From Darksidea phi (taxonomy: Eukaryota > Ascomycota > Dothideomycetes > Pleosporales > Lentitheciaceae): 64,000 bases of DNA. The stretch spans positions 186,001 to 250,000 of the forward strand of contig JASJFT010000034.1 of assembly GCA_030770425.1 (NCBI GenBank). Reading direction: 5' to 3'. This document shows, piece after piece, positions 59,000-64,000 of this stretch. The position numbers were made by a program, and so were the translations under genes. The notes beneath the pieces are model-generated. The model made no database searches and was not told where the DNA came from. It saw only the letters and a list, made by a program, of their open reading frames with translations. Position 1 is the stretch's first letter. The number at the start of each line of letters is the position of its first letter.

Positions 59000-61900
59000 T
59001 TAACTTTAATAGAGGGGGGTTACTAGTCGTTACTAATTTAACTAGAAAGGAAATTCTATAGAGTAAGATAGAGTTTATTAATATAGAATATTAGATATAC
59101 GTCTAGAGGAATATTTAGTTCTATATTAATAGGGGAGATTATATATATTACTTAGAACTTTATATTCTTCTAATTAAGTTTCTTATTAAATCGGGAGTTA
59201 GATAATTATATATTATACTATAGTTATATCTTATCTTCTACGTAGAGTATAGGTACTTCTTATCTCCTCCTATTAATCTAAGACTCTTACTTTTACTAAA
59301 CTACTACTATACTCGATTATACCTACTTAAATATTTTATAAAATTTTCTAACTATACTTTCTACTATTTACTTTAGAAAGAGAGGGGTATAGTATTAGTC
59401 TAGAATATTTACTTTAGTATTCTATTAGATAGAGTCTATATTATAACTATATTATAAAAAGAAGAGTCTTACTTTAGTTAAAGTTATATTCTTACTCTTA
59501 ATTATTATTTAAGTTATAGGATATAAGCTTATCTAGTTACTTTAATTCTAGTTTACGAATTAATAGAGGTAGATTTCTACTATACTATTTATTTATTCTA
59601 TTAAACTATCTATCTCGAGGTAGAATACTATAAAAAGATAGTAAATAATATTTAGTCTATTATAAAGATACGTCTAGAAATCTCCTATAAATTAACTATT
59701 TTAATTTAATACTATTATATTTAGGAGCTAGTAGTATATAACTACCTTCTTAATAAAGACTTTTATTATAGTTTTTATTCTAATATTTAATAAGAGTATA
59801 AGGGTAATATTCTTATTAAGCTAGTCTATAACTATTATAAGATTACGATACTTCTTACTTTTTAGAAGATCTATAATAAAATTTATTAAAATCTCCTTCT
59901 AAATATAATCTAGTAGAGGGAGAGAGTATAATAGTCCTCTCTTTAATTTCCTCTATAGTTTAGTTCTTCTATAGGTATTATAGTTCTAGATATAGGTCTA
60001 GATAGTAGTAGATATTCTAGATTAAAAGAAATCTTAGACTAGAATCTAATAAGTAGATTCTTACCTAGGGTATTCTATAACTAATCTATTATATACTATA
60101 GATATTAGATAAATATATAGGAGTTTAGAGTTAGAAATCTACTTTCTCTTTTAGAAGGTTATCTAGTCCTTCTTATCTAGACTATACTTACTTAGAGAGA
60201 TCTTTAGACCTAGATAGAGGGGAAATTTTTAAGAACTAGTATAGATTACTATTTAGGCCTTTTAGTAGGTAGTATCTCCTTTAACTATAAGACTCTATAA
60301 TACTTCTAAGTCTAATAGAAGTAAGAATAATAAAGAGGTAGAAGTATTTTCTTCTTTTAAAAATCTTATAGGGAGGACTCTAATAGCTAGAACTAATAAT
60401 ACTTTTAGATATTCTAATTCTATAAACTATAGTAACTAAAAGTACTATAACTTTATTCTTTTATTTAAACTATTTTATAGGGTATCTTATTCTCTATAGA
60501 ATAAGACGTCTACTTTAATATTAATATTTTCTAGATAATATTCTAGGGTTATATTAATCTAACTTAAAATATCTAACTAATAGATATATCTTTTACTAAG
60601 TTATCTAGTTATAGTAAAGTACTTTAGATTTCTATAGTCTATTATTATTCTAATATAGGATACTACCTAGAGTTTACTATTCTATTCCTCTATATATTTA
60701 ATAATAGTAAGTAATTCTTTATTATAGATAGTATAGTTACTCTTTATTAATAAGTTCTTTACTAAAAAGTAAGCTACTATTCTTATAACTCCGTTAGTTT
60801 TAATTTAGAATAGTATTCTATCTATAGTCTATCTAGAGGTATTTACTTCTAAGATAGTTTCTAATTCTAGATTAAAATAGACTAATATAGATTCTATAGT
60901 AAATATACTCTTTAAGATTTTAAAAACTTCCTATTATTCTTTTTTCTATACGAACTTTATATTCTTATTTATTAATTTAGTAAATAGAGCTATAATCTCG
61001 AAGAAGTTCTTAATAAACTAATAATAGAAGTTAGTAAACTTAATAAAATTCTAGATACCTTTAATAGATATTAGGGGAATCTACTCTTAAATAGCTTTAA
61101 CCTTTTCTAGATTTATACTAATTCTCTTCTCTACCTTAATAATATATTTAAAATACTAGGTCTTCTTTATACTAAACTTATTTTTCTTAATATCTAGGTA
61201 TAGGCTCGTAGTTTCTAGCTTCTTAATTACTTCTTAGACTTTAACTTTATAGTTCTTCTTACTTCTAGAAGAATAAATAAAAATATTATTAATAAATATA
61301 AAATAGAAATTATTAATAAATTTATAGAGTATAAAGTTAATATACTTCTAGAAGGTACTAAGTATATTTACTAATCTAAATAGAGTAACTAGCTACTTAT
61401 ATAATCTAAAGTATATATAGAAGATAGTTTTCTACTTATCTTTCTTAGTAATCTAGATTTTATAAAAGGTTTAGATAATATCTAGTTTAGTATATTATTT
61501 AACCTTTTTAATCTATCTAAGAGTTTCTTTAATAAGGGGAAGTAAATAGTAATCCTTCTATATTATTATATTTAATATTCGATAGTTTATATAAAATTAA
61601 AGGTCTTCTTCTAGTTTTCTTATAAAGAGTATAGAAGCGGCTATACTAGATCTACTTATACGGATAAATCCTTTATTAAGATAGAAGGTTAATTCTTTTT
61701 ATAGAATAAGAAGTTTCTCCTTTAATATACTATATAGGGGTTCTTATAGAACTTTTAGTATCTTTTTATCCTTTTTAATTAGCTTAATTATATAGTCTAT
61801 ATTACTTCCTTAATATAGTAGTAACTTATCTACTTCTTTCTATAGGAAGACCTTATATAAGTCCTTTATAGAAGAAAAGAAGAGTTTTTTTAAGTCTAAC

Positions 61901-63700
61901 TTCTTCTTTAGAGTAAGGATCTTCTAGATATTTACTATTAAAACTATAAAAGTATATAGTATATTACTCTTTCTTTTAGACCTTTATACTAGAGCTATAA
62001 AGACTAGTACTCCTATAATCTAGGGCTTTATAGCTAGTTTCTTCTCTTTTTTACTTTTTACTTTAGCTCTAGTTAAGTATAAGTAGATAGATTTCTTCGT
62101 AGAAGCTAAAGTTATACTATTTTTATTAATCTATAATCTTTTTAGGATTATATTATACTTATTATCTTTATTAAATATATATAACTATATCTCTTTAGTA
62201 TATCCTTTAATATTAATCTTTAATTATACTACTCTCTATATATATAATCTTTTTTTATCTATTCCTATAATAGATTAGCTCTTAGGTAATTTTATACTTT
62301 TTAGATTACTTCTTTAAATAAAGAATAAGAATATAAATCTAAATATAAAATAGCTAGAGTTAATTATAGTAGATATAAATATAACTTTATTTATAAGTAA
62401 ATATACTATAATTAGACTACTATCTAGCTATTTTCTTCGAAACTTTATAAAATCCTTAATTATTCTTTCTAATTCTAAAGTTTCTAACTTCTTCTTTTAG
62501 TAGTAATTTTAGCTAGGAGATTCTAGTTTTCTAAGCCTTCTTTTTTTAAAAGTTTATTTTCTACCCTAGATAACTCGTATCTTACTCTAGTAGAGACTAG
62601 AGGTAATACTAGAATAAGCTAATATCTCTTTAAGATATAGCTACTCTTCCTATAATAAAAGTATTTTTCTTTTTTTTATCTTTATTTTATTTCTTCTTTA
62701 GAGATCTAGTATATCTTTTTCTTCTTTTAGTTCTCTTTTAAGTTTATTAGTTTTACTTAATTAGAATATAAGTATATAGACTTCTAGTCTATCGTATCTT
62801 CGTATTAATAGAAGAAATAGATAGACTAGAAAATTTTACTTTTAAAGATATTTTTCTTAATTCTAACTACTTAATTTATAAGTTAGTTAATAGTTTAGTC
62901 TTAAAATACTTCTACTATAATTATATAGTTATGGAGGTCTAGCTATAGGGTACGTAAATAGATACTCTTTAGACTATTATAATTATCTACTTCTTTAGCG
63001 TCGTTTACTAAATATATAAACTTAATATTAAAGATATATAATAATATTTACTTCTATTAAAATATTTAAAGCTTATTTTAAACTCTTTTATTAATAAGAG
63101 GGTTAGAGAATTAGTTATTTAAGAACTTCTAAAATACTTCTAAAGTACTATAAGGGTTCTTATCTATTTATAATATACCTACGTTTAAAGTAATACTCTT
63201 TAATCTACTAAAGATATATTTTACTTTATAGTCTTCTTTAAGATTATTATTTTATAGTTTATAGTTTATTTATATTTTAAACTATTACTAATCCTATTAA
63301 GTTTCTTTAAAATAATTAGGGTCTAAAATCTTAATTCTTCGTCCTATCTATATAACTATCTAAGGTAGTATAATAGAGGTTATTAGGAAGAAAGAGAAGA
63401 ATATTCTTAATAGAGGGAAGTACGTAGGTCTAGTAGTAGTAGTACTAAAGGATATAGTAGAGGTAGAGATATAAGTTACTTTAAGAATATTTATATACTT
63501 ACTTATATCTTCTATTACTATAAGAATTTTTTAAATAGTAGTATTAGAAAGTTACTCTATACTAGACTAGTTTACTTATTTACTTTCTATTATAACTTTT
63601 ACTAGATATATTTTAACTCGAGTCTTCTTCTTTATAAAATATCTTCCTTATAGGTACTTTATTAGAATTTACTTAATCTAAATATTATTATATTCTTTAT
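59000..63700 (-). pseudogene. Minus-strand Gypsy-type gag-pol relic
   Basis: On the minus strand: gag-like sequence near 63,250-62,850, a zinc-knuckle relic at 62,663-62,622 (Tyr at all Cys/His positions of C-x2-C-x4-H-x4-C), reverse transcriptase site FINN in FIFINNIFIYSS at 61,296-61,285 (expected IDD), and RNase H near 60,730 (NYTIYNKELLTIIK). The order fits a Gypsy element read right to left. I could not find its LTRs, so the limits given are approximate. Confidence 0.7.
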
Positions 63701-63925
63701 TTTACTAAGCCTAGACTATATTAATAAGTCCTAGTACTAGAATACTATCTAGATTTATTACTATAGAAGATTCTATATTTATTATATTACTTAGCTATAG
63801 TATAGGAGTATATTTATAGTTATTTATTATAGTATCGTATAAATTACGTAATAGGATATTATTTTTATCTAGTATCTATAGATCTCGCGATCTAGTAGAG
63901 TTAATAAGAAGGTTAATTAATTTAA

Positions 63926-64000
63926 TATAAAGGGGCGGAATCCTAAGAATATATACTAGATAGAATATAAATAAATTAATAAAGAGCTATAAGAGCTTTA
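63926..64000 (+). repeat. Start of a second LTR of the 182-bp family, cut by window edge
   Basis: Begins tataaaggggcggaatcc and matches the first 75 bp of the LTR at 56,320 with a few transitions and small differences. Confidence 0.85.

Larger units (their letters stand above)
23457..64000. other. AT-rich, RIP-mutated transposon block
   Basis: From 23,457 to the window end the sequence is strongly AT-rich, full of TA, and almost devoid of CA and TG; for example 24,001-24,420 contains neither on either strand. Former Trp (TGG) and Gln (CAG/CAA) codons read as stops and Asp codons as Asn, while frames of transposon genes remain aligned without many indels. This is the established footprint of repeat-induced point mutation in ascomycetes. 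No host gene is visible. Partial exceptions, with some CA/TG left, are the ends of the Fot element and 55,480-55,700. Confidence 0.93.
56320..64000 (+). mobile_element. LTR element of the 182-bp-LTR family, running off the window
   Basis: Bounded by an LTR at 56,320-56,501 and the first 75 bp of another at 63,926-64,000, same orientation. The interior is composite: 57,100-58,200 looks plus-coding and gag-like, whereas 59-63.5 kb carries a minus-strand Gypsy pol relic. Either a minus-strand element is inserted within it or the two LTRs do not belong to one insertion. The right target duplication lies outside the window. Confidence 0.6.

Overview
The window looks like a stretch of a filamentous ascomycete genome (Pezizomycotina; a Dothideomycete of the Pleosporales type is my best inference). 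Genes have short GT-AG introns, mostly about 47-116 bp with CTAAC/CTGAC-type branch sites. The gene families are typical fungal ones. The right-hand 40 kb shows the signature of repeat-induced point mutation (RIP): CpA and TpG are almost absent, TpA is in excess, and Trp/Gln codons of transposon genes have become stop codons.

The sequence has two parts. Positions 1-23,456 are ordinary, GC-balanced and gene-bearing. In order they hold: a 3'-truncated type II membrane glycosyltransferase-like gene (-), a CLC chloride channel/exchanger (-), a GDSL esterase of the isoamyl-acetate-hydrolase type (+), a conserved protein whose middle resembles a retropepsin fold without its catalytic Asp (+), a DUSP-containing ubiquitin-specific protease (+), a Kelch protein (-), two related small Cys-rich single-pass membrane proteins of which one looks broken (-), and a family III CoA-transferase (-) as the last gene before the boundary. 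There is no operon logic; the genes look like independent housekeeping or accessory loci. CLC and the GDSL gene are divergent. The ubiquitin protease and the Kelch gene are convergent.

Positions 23,457-64,000 are an AT-rich, gene-free block of nested, RIP-inactivated transposons. Two copies of one Ty3/Gypsy-type element lie head-to-tail on the minus strand (23,772-32,359 and 33,178-41,756; 186-bp LTRs, 5-bp target duplications). The second sits inside the LTR of another, minus-oriented element. Next comes a Fot1/Pogo-type DNA transposon (42,565-44,414) with 55-bp terminal inverted repeats and a TA duplication. A third Gypsy family (46,887-53,874, plus strand, 427-bp LTRs, duplication ataat) is inserted into an older plus-strand retroelement whose gag lies to its left and reverse transcriptase to its right. 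From 56,320 an element with 182-bp LTRs runs off the window and contains plus-strand and minus-strand retroelement relics. No intact transposon gene remains.

I found no clear new multi-gene system. The items most worth a second look are the retropepsin-like domain, a GDSL-gene intron whose acceptor reads GG but whose retention stays in frame, the small Cys-rich membrane-protein pair near the AT-rich boundary, and uneven RIP within the Fot element. All intron boundaries are read by eye from splice signals, phase and family resemblance.
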